Source: JAKFEW01 sp036675505
Lineage (GTDB): Bacteria; Cyanobacteriota; Sericytochromatia; S15B-MN24; JAQBPE01
Assembly (NCBI GenBank): GCA_036675505.1
Contig: JAKFEW010000043.1
Coordinates: 1 to 64,000 of the forward strand
Length of the DNA: 64,000 bases
Direction: 5' to 3'
The position numbers were made by a program, and so were the translations under genes. Below are positions 17,201-30,401 of the stretch, in pieces (position 1 is the stretch's first letter; each line of letters begins with the position of its first letter). The notes beneath the pieces are model-generated. The model made no database searches. It was not told the origin of the DNA and worked only from the letters and a program-made list of their open reading frames with translations.

Positions 17201-19618
17201 ATGGGTAGATTCGTCCGCTTCTTCCGGGAAATCGGTCGACGGGACGTGCCGCTGGTCGGCGGCAAGAACGCCTCCCTCGGCGAGATGTTCCTCGCGCTGA
17301 CGCCCCGCGGCGTCAACGTGCCCGACGGCTTCGCCGTGACCGCCGAGGCCTACCGCCACGTGCTCGATGCCGCCTCGGCGTGGGGGCCCCTCCGCTCGGC
17401 GCTGGCCGGCCTCGACCCCGGCGACGTCGACAATCTCGCGCGGCGAGGGGCGCAGGCGCGGGCGATCATCCAGGACGCCCCGCTGCCCGCGGATCTCGAG
17501 GCCGAGATCCGCGAAGGGTACCGCGCGCTCGAGGCCGCGTACGGCCGCGGCGTGGGGGTCGCCGTGCGTAGCTCGGCGACCGCCGAAGACCTGCCGGCCG
17601 CGAGCTTCGCCGGCCAGCACGAGACCTTCCTCAACATTCGGGGCGAGGAGGCGCTCATCGACGCCTACCGCCGATGCCTCGCGAGCCTCTTCACCGACCG
17701 GGCGATCCACTACCGGCTCGACCAGGGCTTCGACCACTTCCAGGCCGCGCTCTCCGTCGGCGTCATGAAGATGGTGCGGGCGGACCTGGCGGCGAGCGGC
17801 GTCATGTTCACGCTGGACACCGAGACGGGCTTCCCGGACGTCGTCTTCCTCACGGCCGGCTACGGGCTCGGCGAAAACGTCGTCAAGGGCGCGATCGACC
17901 CTGACGAGTTCTACGTACACAAGCCGACCTACGAGCTGGGGCACCGAACCGTCTTGCGACGCCGGCTCGGCGGCAAGGCCCTCACGATGATCTACGCCGA
18001 GGCCGGCGAGACGACGACGCGCAACGTCCCGACCGAGCCGGCCGCGCGGGAGCGCTTCTGCCTGACCGACGACGAGGTGCTGACGCTCGCCGGCTGGGCC
18101 ATCGAGGTCGAGCGGCACTACGGCCGGCCGATGGACATCGAGTGGGCCAAGGACGGGGAGGACGGCCGGCTCTACCTCGTCCAGGCACGGCCGGAGACGG
18201 TCGTCTCGCGCCGACGGGCCGACATGCTCGAGACCTTCGAGCTTCACGGCACCGCGGAGGTGCTGGCGACGGGCCGCGCCGTCGGCGAGCGGATCGCCGC
18301 CGGCCGCGCGCGCTACGTCTGCGACGTCAAGGAGCTGGGCGCGCTGCGACCGGGCGAGATCCTCGTCGCGGAGAACACCACGCCGGACTGGGAACCGATC
18401 ATGAAGACGGCCGCGGCGATCGTGACCGAGCGAGGCGGCCGCACCTGTCACGCGGCGATCGTCGCGCGGGAGCTCGGCATCCCGGCGATCGTGGGCGTGG
18501 GTGAGGCCACCTGGAACATCCCCGACGGCGCGCCGATCACCGTCTCGTGCGCGGAGGGCGAGGTCGGCAAGGTCTACCGCGGGTCGGTGCCGTTCGAGGT
18601 CCATCGGACGGACCTCGCGGCGTTGCCGCGCCCGGCGACGGCCATCCAGATCAACCTGGGCAATCCGGACCTGGCCTTCAAGGCGAGCTTCCTGCCGAAC
18701 GACGGCGTGGGGCTCGCGCGCATGGAGTTCATCATCTCCGAGTCCATCCGGATCCACCCGATGGCGCTCGTCCACCCCGATCGGGTCGCCGATGCCGACG
18801 ATCGCGCCGCGATCGCGCGACTGACCCGCGGCTACGCCGATCCCGCGGCCTTCTTCGTCGAGCGGCTGGCGGAAGGCATCGGCACGATCGCCGCAGCCTT
18901 CTGGCCCAAGCCGGTCGTCGTGCGCATGTCGGACTTCAAGTCGAACGAGTACGCCCGGCTCCTGGGTGGGCGGGCCTTCGAACCGCGGGAGGAGAACCCG
19001 ATGTTGGGCTTCCGCGGGGCCTCGCGCTACGCGCACCCCGCGTACGCCGACGGCTTCGCGCTGGAGTGCCGGGCGATGAGCCGCGTGCGCGAGGCGATGG
19101 GCCTCACCAACGTCCGGCTGATGATCCCTTTCTGCCGGCGGATCGACGAGGCGGCGCGCGTGATCGCGCGGATGAACGAGCTGGGCCTGCGGCGCGGCGA
19201 GCGCGGGCTCGAGATCTACGTGATGTGCGAGATCCCCAACAACGTCGTCCTGATCGACGATTTCGCCCGGCTGTTCGACGGCTTCTCGATCGGTTCGAAC
19301 GACCTCACGCAGCTCGCCCTGGGCGTCGACCGGGATTCGGCGATCGTGGCGTTCGACTTCGACGAGCGCGACCCCGGCGTGAAGGCCCTGATCCGCCAGG
19401 CGGTGGCGGGCGCGCACCGCAACGGCCGCCATGTGGGGCTGTGCGGCCAGGCTCCCTCCGATTACCCCGAGATGGCGGCTTACCTCGTCGAGCTGGGCAT
19501 CGACGCCATCAGCGTCAACCCGGACGCCGTGCTCAGGACCACCCTGCGCGTGCTCGAGGTCGAGAAGGCCCTCGGCCGGAGCGCCCTGAGCGAGGACGCG
19601 CGAGCCGGGCTCGCCTGA
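17201..19618 (+). CDS. ppsA: Phosphoenolpyruvate synthase
   Basis: An 805-residue enzyme converting pyruvate + ATP + water to PEP + AMP + phosphate, the entry to gluconeogenesis. It begins with the nucleotide-binding domain (VPLVGGKNASLGEM; SSATAEDLPAASFAGQ), then the phosphohistidine domain with His417 in GGRTCHAAIVAREL, and ends with the PEP-utilising TIM barrel (SIGSNDLTQL; catalytic Cys748 in VGLCGQAPSDYP). Length and all motifs are intact. The start is the ATG at 17201, with GGGAGG 7 nt upstream; a 35-residue upstream extension is unlikely. No PEP synthase regulatory protein gene (ppsR) is adjacent. With the class II GAPDH it suggests a gluconeogenic emphasis. Confidence 0.95.
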   Translation: MGRFVRFFREIGRRDVPLVGGKNASLGEMFLALTPRGVNVPDGFAVTAEAYRHVLDAASAWGPLRSALAGLDPGDVDNLARRGAQARAIIQDAPLPADLEAEIREGYRALEAAYGRGVGVAVRSSATAEDLPAASFAGQHETFLNIRGEEALIDAYRRCLASLFTDRAIHYRLDQGFDHFQAALSVGVMKMVRADLAASGVMFTLDTETGFPDVVFLTAGYGLGENVVKGAIDPDEFYVHKPTYELGHRTVLRRRLGGKALTMIYAEAGETTTRNVPTEPAARERFCLTDDEVLTLAGWAIEVERHYGRPMDIEWAKDGEDGRLYLVQARPETVVSRRRADMLETFELHGTAEVLATGRAVGERIAAGRARYVCDVKELGALRPGEILVAENTTPDWEPIMKTAAAIVTERGGRTCHAAIVARELGIPAIVGVGEATWNIPDGAPITVSCAEGEVGKVYRGSVPFEVHRTDLAALPRPATAIQINLGNPDLAFKASFLPNDGVGLARMEFIISESIRIHPMALVHPDRVADADDRAAIARLTRGYADPAAFFVERLAEGIGTIAAAFWPKPVVVRMSDFKSNEYARLLGGRAFEPREENPMLGFRGASRYAHPAYADGFALECRAMSRVREAMGLTNVRLMIPFCRRIDEAARVIARMNELGLRRGERGLEIYVMCEIPNNVVLIDDFARLFDGFSIGSNDLTQLALGVDRDSAIVAFDFDERDPGVKALIRQAVAGAHRNGRHVGLCGQAPSDYPEMAAYLVELGIDAISVNPDAVLRTTLRVLEVEKALGRSALSEDARAGLA

Positions 19619-19644
19619 AGACGTCGCGGCGGCTAAAATTCAGG

Positions 19645-19672
19645 CGTCAAGCCGGTTCCAGGCGACTTGACG
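19645..19672. terminator. Hairpin after ppsA
   Basis: CGTCAAG (19645-19651) pairs with CTTGACG (19666-19672) across a 14-nt loop, 26 bp after the ppsA stop, between convergent genes. No T-tract follows, so it is at best a weak or Rho-assisted terminator. Confidence 0.3.
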
Positions 19673-19736
19673 ACCCAAGCGGGCGAGCGCGGCCTCGTCC
19701 GCGAGCGCGCGGTCCGGGGCGAGCAGGCAGGCGGGG

Positions 19737-20190
19737 TCAAGCATGGACGGCTTCCACGGCCCGGATGTCGGCAGCCCACGGGTCGAAGTCGATGTTCGCG
19801 TCGCGCTCCACCACCAGCGTCAGGCCTTCGAGCCCGCCGCGCTCGCGCTCGAAGGTCCGCAGGAAAGCGAGCGTATCCTCGGCGATCGGCGAGTCATGGG
19901 AGTCGATGACGAGCGCCGGCTCGCCCTCCGTCCGCCGGTAGCCGGCGATGTGGAAATGGGGCATGGCGCGGACGACCGGGAGCCAGCGAAGGGCTGGGTA
20001 GCCCGTGTTGAGCTCGGCGACCACGGCGTTGCTCAAATCGAAGAGGACGCCGCAGCCCGTGTCGGCGACCAGCCGCGCGTAGAAGTCCGCCTGGTCGTTG
20101 CCGCCGCCCAACACGGACGGGAAGTTCTCGACGTGGAGACGCTCGCCGAGCCGCTCCTGCCAGGCCGCATGGGTTCGGCTCCTTGGGGGC
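19737..20190 (-). pseudogene. DUF692 (MNIO, MbnB/BufB-like) protein, C-terminal fragment
   Basis: About 150 residues match the C-terminal half of DUF692 multinuclear iron-dependent oxidases: RLHVENFPS, then TGCGVLFDLSN, HFHIAGYRR, IDSHDSPIAED and VVERDANIDF, which hold Asp, His, Asp/His and Glu metal ligands. The N-terminal half (about 130 residues, with further metal ligands) is missing, so the protein cannot be active. Family members modify cysteine-containing peptides, including copper-binding methanobactin and bufferin precursors. Downstream of its stop the same frame continues as PRLLAPDRALADEAALARL, possibly the start of a lost partner gene. It sits beside the copper locus. Confidence 0.65.
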
Positions 20191-20282
20191 CGCGGGCGAG
20201 CCGCGGGGGTGGGGAAGGGGAAGGACGGTGGCCGAGGGCGAGACCGGTGCAGCGCCTCGGTTCATTTGACGTTAAGGGCCCG

Positions 20283-20876
20283 TCAGATGACGTTGAAGGC
20301 CAGGTGGACCTTGTCTTCGGTCGCGCCGTCCTTGATCTTGGCGGTCACGAGCCAGGTCCCGGCCATCGGCCAGGCGAGCGGCTCGAGCTTGTAGCCGCCG
20401 TCAGGACTGGCGGCCACGGGCATGCCGTTCGGGTCCAGCCCATGCCCGGAGCCCATCTGCGAGTGGACGAAGACCAACGCGACGGTGGCGTTCTTGATCT
20501 CGCTGGCGCTGGCGGCGTCGTAGATGCGAAGGACGAGGCCGCCCTTGGGCTCGGCGGAGTCGGGCTTGCCCTTCGGGCTCTCGAGCGTCACCCGGTACTT
20601 GCCCGCGGCCGACCTGGCTTCGATCGCCTTCACGCCGGCCTCCTGGACCGGGACGCAGATCCCGGAGCCGGCGCTCGCGCCGCCGCTACCGACCACACTC
20701 GCCTTGCCGGTGGCGTCGACGAGCAGCGCGGGCGCGGCACAGGCGGAGCCGGTCGCCGGGCCACCCGCCGCGGGCGAAGGCGAAGTAATCGCGGTCGAGG
20801 CGGGCGGTGCACCCGCCGGCGCGCCTTGGCAGGCCGTGAGCGCCAGGAAGGTGAGGAGCGAAAGTCGTTTCAGCAT
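20283..20876 (-). CDS. Lipoprotein with a YtkA/FixH-like domain, probable copper-responsive
   Basis: A 197-residue protein starting at ATG 20876, with a lipobox (LTFLALTAC) and a low-complexity Ala/Pro/Ser linker. The C-terminal beta-sandwich resembles YtkA/FixH-like domains (GLVLRIYDAAS; KLEPLAWPMAGTWLVTAKI). It contains a His/Met patch (FVHSQMGSGHGLDPNGM) that could bind copper. Its promoter carries the same kind of 20-bp-spaced dyad as copA, so both are probably induced by one MerR-family metal sensor. A role as a periplasmic metal-binding or chaperone protein is inferred from this context. Confidence 0.65.
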   Translation of the reverse strand: MLKRLSLLTFLALTACQGAPAGAPPASTAITSPSPAAGGPATGSACAAPALLVDATGKASVVGSGGASAGSGICVPVQEAGVKAIEARSAAGKYRVTLESPKGKPDSAEPKGGLVLRIYDAASASEIKNATVALVFVHSQMGSGHGLDPNGMPVAASPDGGYKLEPLAWPMAGTWLVTAKIKDGATEDKVHLAFNVI

Positions 20877-20933
20877 CGTCGGGTAGGTCTCCGAAGGCGT
20901 GGGCTGGCGAGCAGCCCGGTAACGGGCTGACGC

Positions 20934-20965
20934 ATCATACACCTTGCCGCATGCGGCAAGGTCAA
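20934..20965 (-). promoter_or_regulatory. MerR/CueR-type promoter and operator for the YtkA-like lipoprotein gene
   Basis: Reading leftward: -35 TTGACC (20960-20965), a 20-bp spacer, and -10 TATGAT (20934-20939). A perfect 22-bp palindrome (20941-20962; ACCTTGCC-N6-GGCAAGGT) fills the spacer. The over-long 19-20 bp spacer with an ACCTT...AAGGT dyad is diagnostic of promoters activated by MerR-family metal sensors such as CueR. No merR gene is in the window. Confidence 0.8.
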
Positions 20966-21019
20966 GCCGATTCCCGGTGAGACAAGCGGGTTCGGCGCGA
21001 GTTTTCTTCGTCGAGGGGC

Positions 21020-21051
21020 TTGACCTTGCCCCGGACAGGAAGGTTTAAGCT
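21020..21051 (+). promoter_or_regulatory. MerR/CueR-type promoter and operator for copA
   Basis: -35 TTGACC (21020-21025), 20-bp spacer, -10 TAAGCT (21046-21051). The spacer holds ACCTTGCC-N7-GGAAGGT, close to the CueR operator consensus. Transcription would start near 21058, leaving a short leader before the copA ribosome site at 21098-21102. It faces away from the similar promoter at 20934-20965. Confidence 0.85.
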
Positions 21052-21108
21052 GGGGGTTGGAACCAAAACATGTCCGTCCGGCGCCCTGGCCGGCGACAGG
21101 AGCTAACG

Positions 21109-23346
<2,238 letters not shown>

Positions 23347-23374
23347 CGATCCCGGTCATCCGGAGGAAGATCCC

Positions 23375-24699
23375 ATGTCTTTCCGAGCCCCCGAAACCTG
23401 GATCGTCCCGGCCGCCTTCGCGGCGGGCGTGGCGCTCGCGCCGGCGCCGGCCGTGGCGCAAGACCACGAGCATCACCAGCCGCAGCCAACGGCGCCCATG
23501 CACACAGGCCACGCGGGGATGGCCGATCCGCTGATGGCCCGCGCCCGGGCGATGGGCTCGGGCACGAGCTGGGTGCCGGCCGTGAGCCCCATGCGGATGT
23601 GGTCCTGGCGGCCTGGCGACTGGCTCTGGATGCTCCACGGCGACGCCGTGCCCGGCTACAACCAGCAGGGCGGGCCGCTCGGCGCGCGCGCCTGGACCGG
23701 CGAGAACTGGGCGATGCTGATGGGCACGCGCTACTGGGGCCCGGGCATCCTCGACCTGCGCGCCATGAGCAGCCTGGAGCCCTGGACGCTGCCGCCCGGC
23801 GGCACGCCCCAGCTCTTCCAGACCGGCGAGGCCTACCAGGGCCGCCCGCTCGTCAACCAGCAGCACCCCCACGACCTCTTCATGGAGCTGGGCGGTCGCT
23901 ACACCTGGAACCTGACCGACGCCACCAGCCTTTTCCTGTACGGCGGCCTGCCCGGTGAGCCGGCGCTCGGCCCGCCGGCCTTCATGCACAGGCCCTCCGC
24001 GGCCGACAACCACTGGGCGACCCTCGGCCACCACCTGCAGGACTCCTCGCACATCGCCTACGGCGTGCTCACCACCGGCGCGCGCGTGGGGCCGCTGCAG
24101 CTCGAAGGCTCGGTCTTCAACGGCCGCGAGCCGGACGAGAACCGCGCCGACATCGAGCTGCGGCCGCTCAGCTCCTGGTCGGGCCGCGTCTCGTGGATCC
24201 CCGGCCCGAACTGGGTCCTCCAGACCTCGACCGGCCGGCTCGTGGGCCCCGAGGCGCTCGAGCCTGGCGACATCCAGCGCACCACGGCCTCGCTGACCAA
24301 CGTGCAGGAGCACCCCTGGGGCTGGTGGTCGACCAGCTTCGTCTGGGGCCAGAACGTCGAGCTCCACGCCGACCCCCGCACGCTGCAGAGCTACGCGCTC
24401 GAGAGCCAGCTCGATCGCGGTCGGGACCACCTGTACGGCCGCTTCGAGCTGGTCGACAAGGTCGGGCTGCCGCTCGGCGGGGCCGACGCCCACGGCCTGA
24501 ACCGGGTCGGCGCGCTGACGCTGGGCCTGGCGCGCGACGTGGACTGGTCCGACGCGCTCGACCTCGCCGTCGGCGCCGACGCCACGGCCTACTCGCTCGA
24601 CCACGACGTGCAGGAGAGTTACGGCTTCAACCCCGTCTCGTTCCGCGTATACCTGCGCCTGCGGCCGCCCACGATGACGCATGCGGCGCCCCAGGCGCC

Positions 24700-24703
<4 letters not shown>
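23375..24703 (+). CDS. Outer-membrane beta-barrel protein of the copper operon
   Basis: A 442-residue secreted protein with a signal peptide (AAFAAGVALAPAPAVAQ) and a His/Met-rich N-terminus (DHEHHQPQ; MHTGHAGM). Many short amphipathic strands rich in Trp, Tyr and Gly follow, ending in a terminal aromatic strand (SFRVYLRLRP), all typical of a barrel. Related uncharacterised proteins occur in metal-resistance clusters. It lies 28 bp after copA and its stop overlaps the GTG start of copB (GTGA), so all three are co-translated. A role in letting copper out or limiting its entry is likely but not demonstrated. Confidence 0.7.
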
Positions 24704-26682
<1,979 letters not shown>

Positions 26683-26802
26683 CCTTCCCCTGCGGTGCTT
26701 GACAACAAGTCGGCATCCCGGCCGTCCTGGCGCCCTTCGACGGCGACCAGCCAATGTCTGGCCAAGATTGCCCCCGCCCGGGCCGAGCGGGAGAGCCGGT
26801 GG

Positions 26803-26955
26803 GCCGGCGGCACCGGCCTCGGGCTCGCCAGCTGCAAGGCGCTCGTCGAGGCCCATGGCGGCAAGAGCGGGGGCTTGAGTCGTGAAGGTGCAGGCGCGAC
26901 CTTCCGGTTCAAACTGCCCGTGGAGCACGAGACCTGCCAGGCGACCGAAGGATAG
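26803..26955 (+). pseudogene. Histidine-kinase C-terminal fragment
   Basis: Only the last part of a HATPase domain remains: the G2 box GGTGLGLASCKALVEAHGG and the final strand GATFRFKLPV. No H-, N- or G1-box is upstream; the preceding codons show no homology. It is a relic of a kinase once downstream of copB. Confidence 0.6.
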
Positions 26956-27125
26956 GACCGCTCAACGTCGCTGATGGGTGTGGCGTCCCAGCGCGGGGCC
27001 GAGCCGTCGCCGGACGGCATGCGGCAGCCCGCACTTGAGCGCCTCGAGCGCTTCCGCGACCTCGGCGATGAAGGCCAAGGTGGAGTTGAAGATCGTGCCC
27101 GGCTCGAAGGTGGCGGCCCCTTGCC

Positions 27126-27581
27126 TTACGTGGACTCGACGCGCAGCTTGTGGGCGCGCGGGCGCTTCAGCTCCACGGCGAGCGGCGCGCGGATGGACAG
27201 CACGCCGTTCTTGAAGTTGGCCTTGGCCTCGGCGTCCTTGATGCGCTGGGGCAAGGGGATGATCCGGTCGAACCGGCCGTACTGCCGCTCGGAGCGGTAG
27301 TAATTGTCCTCCTTGATCTCCTGCTCGCGCTTCGATTCGCCGGAGATGTGGATGGCCTCTTCGGTCACCTCGACGGTGATGTCTTCGGGCCGGAAGCCCG
27401 GCAGCTCGATCGAGGCGATGGCTTCCTTGCCGTTCGTGTAAACGTCCACGCTCGGCAGCAACTGGCCAGTCGCTTCCAACCGAGGAAGGAGGCGGCCAGC
27501 GCCCATGTGATTGAACATGCGATCCATCTGCTGACGCATCAGTTCAAGCTCGGAAACCGGATTCCAACTTATCAAGCTCAT
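27126..27581 (-). CDS. Small heat-shock protein, Hsp20 family
   Basis: A 151-residue alpha-crystallin-type holdase chaperone that binds unfolding proteins without ATP. The N-terminal arm is Met-rich (MRQQMDRMFNHMG), the core reads SVDVYTNGKEAIASIELPGF and EDITVEV, and the conserved A-x-x-x-N-G-V-L motif is ANFKNGVLSIRAPL. The start at 27581 is set by GGAGGT; the longer frame to 27647 lacks support. It has its own promoter at 27652-27680. The leader between promoter and start is about 65 nt and could be inspected for an RNA thermometer; none is obvious. Confidence 0.92.
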   Translation of the reverse strand: MSLISWNPVSELELMRQQMDRMFNHMGAGRLLPRLEATGQLLPSVDVYTNGKEAIASIELPGFRPEDITVEVTEEAIHISGESKREQEIKEDNYYRSERQYGRFDRIIPLPQRIKDAEAKANFKNGVLSIRAPLAVELKRPRAHKLRVEST

Positions 27582-27651
27582 GGCGCAATACCTCCAATGA
27601 AAACACTTCCCGTCTCCTCTCGCGTGAGGATCAGGGGGCAAAGGCAACGAA

Positions 27652-27680
27652 ATATTAAGCCCAGTGTATCAACTTTACAA
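27652..27680 (-). promoter_or_regulatory. Sigma70-type promoter of the hsp20 gene
   Basis: Reading leftward: -35 TTGTAA (27675-27680), 17-bp spacer, -10 TAATAT (27652-27657). The element is AT-rich in a GC-rich region and lies 70 bp before the start codon. No CIRCE or sigma32 consensus is seen. Confidence 0.6.
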
Positions 27681-27887
27681 GTCTTGACATTCAATGATCG
27701 CGCTCGATTGGCACCCTGTCGAAGCCACGCTCGCTCTCGCTTGCTTCCGCTGCGACGCGGCGCGATCGATCAACTCGCTGGGCTGGTCGTGAACGTCACA
27801 GCCCCAGGTGATGCCGGTCACGCGGGCGCGCTCCTCGAGCTGTCGTAAGCCTGCGGCCGTGTCGATCGCGCCCGAGTAGCCGAAGGT

Positions 27888-28045
27888 CGGTGATCACGCC
27901 GCAGATGCAGCCGTTCTCGATCAGCGGGGTGAAGCCGGTGTCCTCATCGAGCATCTTCTGGGGCGACTTCCTGGAGCGTCGCGTCCGACGCGCAGGACCT
28001 GGGATTCGAGGTCATCACTTCCCGTACCTTTGAAGGGACGACCAT
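27888..28045 (-). pseudogene. CBS-domain protein, frameshifted fragment
   Basis: VREVMTSNPRSCASDATLQEVA is followed, in another frame, by KMLDEDTGFTPLIENG and CGVITD. Together these make one CBS domain with a frameshift near 27963, and no second CBS domain follows intact. The region 27700-27888 also contains an open but unrecognised frame (GYSGAIDTAAGLRQLEERA). Confidence 0.6.
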
Positions 28046-28138
28046 TTGCCAGATGCGCGAGCCCACCTTGAATTTGGTATCATCCCTCCACGACTCATCG
28101 ACATCCTCACGCAACGAGACGCCGCGACACATCGCCCC

Positions 28139-28600
28139 ATGGCTCCACCCATCACCATCCGAGTCGACGACCTGACCGGCGAGCCGGTGCGTGCGCTCGT
28201 CGCCCGCCACCTCGCCGGCATGTCCGAAGATACGCCGCCCGCGGACGTTCATGCGCTCGGGATCGACCAGCTGCGAGCGCCGGACATCACGTTCTGGTCC
28301 GCGTGGGTCGCTGACGAGCTCGTCGGCTGCGGGGCGCTGAAGCGCCTGGATGGCGCCCGCGGGGAGATCAAATCGATGCGCGTCGCGGATGAGTGGCTCG
28401 GGAAAGGGGTCGGGCGGGCGATCCTCGCGCACATCGTCGACCACGCGCGGGACGCGGGCTTGAAGAGCCTGTGGCTCGAGACGGGCAAGCCGTTCCAGGC
28501 CGCGCGGGTGCTTTATGAACGGGCGGGCTTTCGCTATTGCGAAGCGTTCGGCGGTTATTCGGCGAGCGACTTCAGCGTCTTCATGACCCTCGCGCTTTAG
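28139..28600 (+). CDS. GNAT-family N-acetyltransferase
   Basis: A 153-residue protein with the GNAT fold: strand FWSAWVADELVGCGALKRL, motif A EIKSMRVADEWLGKGVGRAIL (the acetyl-CoA pyrophosphate loop is GKGVG), and motif B ARVLYERAGFRYCEAFGGY. Closest by eye to YjgM-type acetyltransferases; the acceptor is unknown. The ATG at 28139 starts the conserved strand; there is no good ribosome site, and a TATCAT -10-like element near 28076 may give a short leader. Its 3' end overlaps the convergent propeller gene by 20 bp. Confidence 0.82.
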   Translation: MAPPITIRVDDLTGEPVRALVARHLAGMSEDTPPADVHALGIDQLRAPDITFWSAWVADELVGCGALKRLDGARGEIKSMRVADEWLGKGVGRAILAHIVDHARDAGLKSLWLETGKPFQAARVLYERAGFRYCEAFGGYSASDFSVFMTLAL

Positions 28601-29714
28601 GCCGCGAGCCCAGCGCCGGTTCCTGGCCCGTCGGCTGCGCCGAACGCGCGACCGCCGGCTCGATCATCGTCCGCGGCACCAGCGAGCCATGGAGAATGAG
28701 GCCGTCGTTCGTCGCGAGCAGCAGGACCTCACCCCCCGCGACGAACTGGTGCTGAGCGAACCACCTGTCCTTGTGGCGGACGTGCAGGTCCACCAGGACG
28801 GCGCCGTCCGCGAGCGATACGACCTGACACCCGTTCGGCGGCTGGTGCCCGTGCCCGCCGGTCACAGCCAGCGCGACCCTGCCGCAGGGCGAAATGGCCG
28901 CCAGGTGAACGGGCGCCATGCACGGGTTCAGCGTACGTGCCACCCGCTGGTCCAGGTCGACGCACGCCAGCCCGTAATGCGGCTGGCCGGCATGCGGCTG
29001 TGCGAGCTCGGTGAAGACGAATTGCTCATCGGGGCCGCACTTGCCGGAACGGCCCGAAATGAGACCGCGCCAGCGCGCGCGCTCCTCGCCGGTCCGGGCG
29101 TCGTAGCTCACGAGGTCGGGCGCCTGAACGACCTGGATGACCTGCTCGTCGCGCGAAACCCGGAAGTCGGACCAGGGCCCCGATTCCTGCTCGCGGCGGT
29201 GCCACAGCCGCCTCCGGCCCTCCACGTCCAAGGCGACGAGCACCCTTTCCGTCCGCCAGGATTCCGCCGCGAAATCCGTGAACCCCACCTCGATCGCGAG
29301 GATCTTCCCGCTCGCGCCGACCTGGATCTCCCGGACGAAGCTGGGGCTGCCCTCGGGCCCCAGGATCCCGCTAGCCACGAACCACGGCGCGGTGATGCTG
29401 CCGGTTTCGCCGTCGGCCAGCAACACGGCGCCGTTGTGGTCGGCGCCCAGGAAGAGCTGCCGGCCGTCGGGGTGGAAGGCGACCCGCTCGAGCTTGAGGT
29501 CCGCCGTAATCTCCCGCACGCGCGTGCCGGTGCGGCGGTCCCAGAGGGAGCACACGCCAGCCGGTCCGATCGTCGCGACGCGCGTGCCGTCGGGCGAGCA
29601 AGCCAGCGTGCCCGGGCCGTCGGCGACCTCGGCCCGCCACACGTGATCGACCCGCAGCTCGGCGGTGCCGGACCGTACGTCCAGCCACTTCCTGTACGAA
29701 TCGAGCTCGGGCAT
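28581..29714 (-). CDS. WD40-like beta-propeller protein
   Basis: A 377-residue protein without signal peptide or membrane segments. It has repeated blades such as LACSPDGTRVATIGPAGVCSLWD, RVAFHPDGRQLFLGAD and LAAISPCGRVALAVTGG, typical of WD40/YVTN propellers. Likely a cytoplasmic binding or scaffold protein; nothing in the neighbourhood points to a partner. It differs from the four exported propellers further right, which have TolB-like blades. Confidence 0.7.
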   Translation of the reverse strand: MPELDSYRKWLDVRSGTAELRVDHVWRAEVADGPGTLACSPDGTRVATIGPAGVCSLWDRRTGTRVREITADLKLERVAFHPDGRQLFLGADHNGAVLLADGETGSITAPWFVASGILGPEGSPSFVREIQVGASGKILAIEVGFTDFAAESWRTERVLVALDVEGRRRLWHRREQESGPWSDFRVSRDEQVIQVVQAPDLVSYDARTGEERARWRGLISGRSGKCGPDEQFVFTELAQPHAGQPHYGLACVDLDQRVARTLNPCMAPVHLAAISPCGRVALAVTGGHGHQPPNGCQVVSLADGAVLVDLHVRHKDRWFAQHQFVAGGEVLLLATNDGLILHGSLVPRTMIEPAVARSAQPTGQEPALGSRPKARGS

Positions 29715-29794
29715 CGACGAGGCTCTCCCTGCACAGCCGGGTCCTGCCAGGCCACCGCCATGGCCCGGCTGGTCCTGTCATACCCGTGGTGGAG

Positions 29795-30006
29795 CGGATA
29801 AGGACCGCCTGCAGCTGGTCTTCCACCGCGGCGCGAAGGTCAAGGATGCGGCGGGCTTCGCCTTCGCGGATCCGGCCGGGCTCGTGAAGTGGGCGGCCCC
29901 CGATCGCGGCATCGTCACGCTGCACGACCTGGCCGACGTGGAGGCCAAGCGGGTCGCGCTGACCGACCTCATCAAGCGGTGGATGATCGCGACGTGCACC
30001 GCCTGA
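29795..30006 (+). pseudogene. DUF1801 (YdhG-like) protein, C-terminal fragment
   Basis: RLQLVFHRGAKV, AGFAFADPAGLVKW and ADVEAKRVALTDLIKRWM match the C-terminal half of DUF1801 proteins. The N-terminal half is absent: upstream codons in the frame show no homology. Its stop overlaps the next remnant's GTG region. Confidence 0.6.
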
Positions 30007-30401
30007 GCGACGTACAGTCCGACGCGCAGCCGGTAAACCTCGCGGCCGAGCCCCGGGCCCTGCTCCTCGCGGAGGTCGCCGACCGCATCGTCGCAAGGGC
30101 GCGGGAAGGAACCACGCGGGTCGGTATCGACGGCATCTTCCTTCACCGGCCGGAACTCCGCCGACACTGGGATTTCTCGTTTTTCCTCGCGGTCCCGTTC
30201 AACGTCTCGATTCCCCGCATGGCCCGCCGGGACCAGTCGTCCCCGGATTCGAACGCACCGGAACACCGGCGCCACGTCGAAGGCCAACGCCTCTACCTCG
30301 GCCTGTGCGATCCCCAGTCGCTCGCCGATCTGGTCATCGCGCATGCCGATTTCGCCCATCCAGTCATCCTGTCGGCGCGACCTGCCACTACGTCCGCGTA
30401 G
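29994..30401 (+). pseudogene. Uridine-kinase-like P-loop kinase with the catalytic core deleted
   Basis: The N-terminus (EPRALLLAEVADRIVARA, then TRVGIDG) matches the start of bacterial uridine-kinase-like proteins. The next residues should be the Walker A loop (VDGAGKT). Instead the frame jumps straight to the C-terminal part IFLHRPELRRHWDFSFFLAV, followed by HVEGQRLYLGLCDP. About 90 residues are missing, apparently by recombination between two DG-encoding repeats near 30129. The reading frame stays open (135 residues) but cannot bind ATP. Confidence 0.65.

Noticed and set aside
16955..19432. Minus-strand frame of 825 codons opposite ppsA
   Set aside because: ppsA has all catalytic motifs; the opposite frame has none and no start context.
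24193..24699. Long N-terminal extension of CopB in frame
   Set aside because: It overlaps the barrel gene over 500 bp, has shadow composition, and the GTGA overlap gives a natural start.
27582..27651. RNA thermometer or CIRCE element in the hsp20 leader
   Set aside because: No CIRCE inverted repeat and no obvious stem pairing with the ribosome site.
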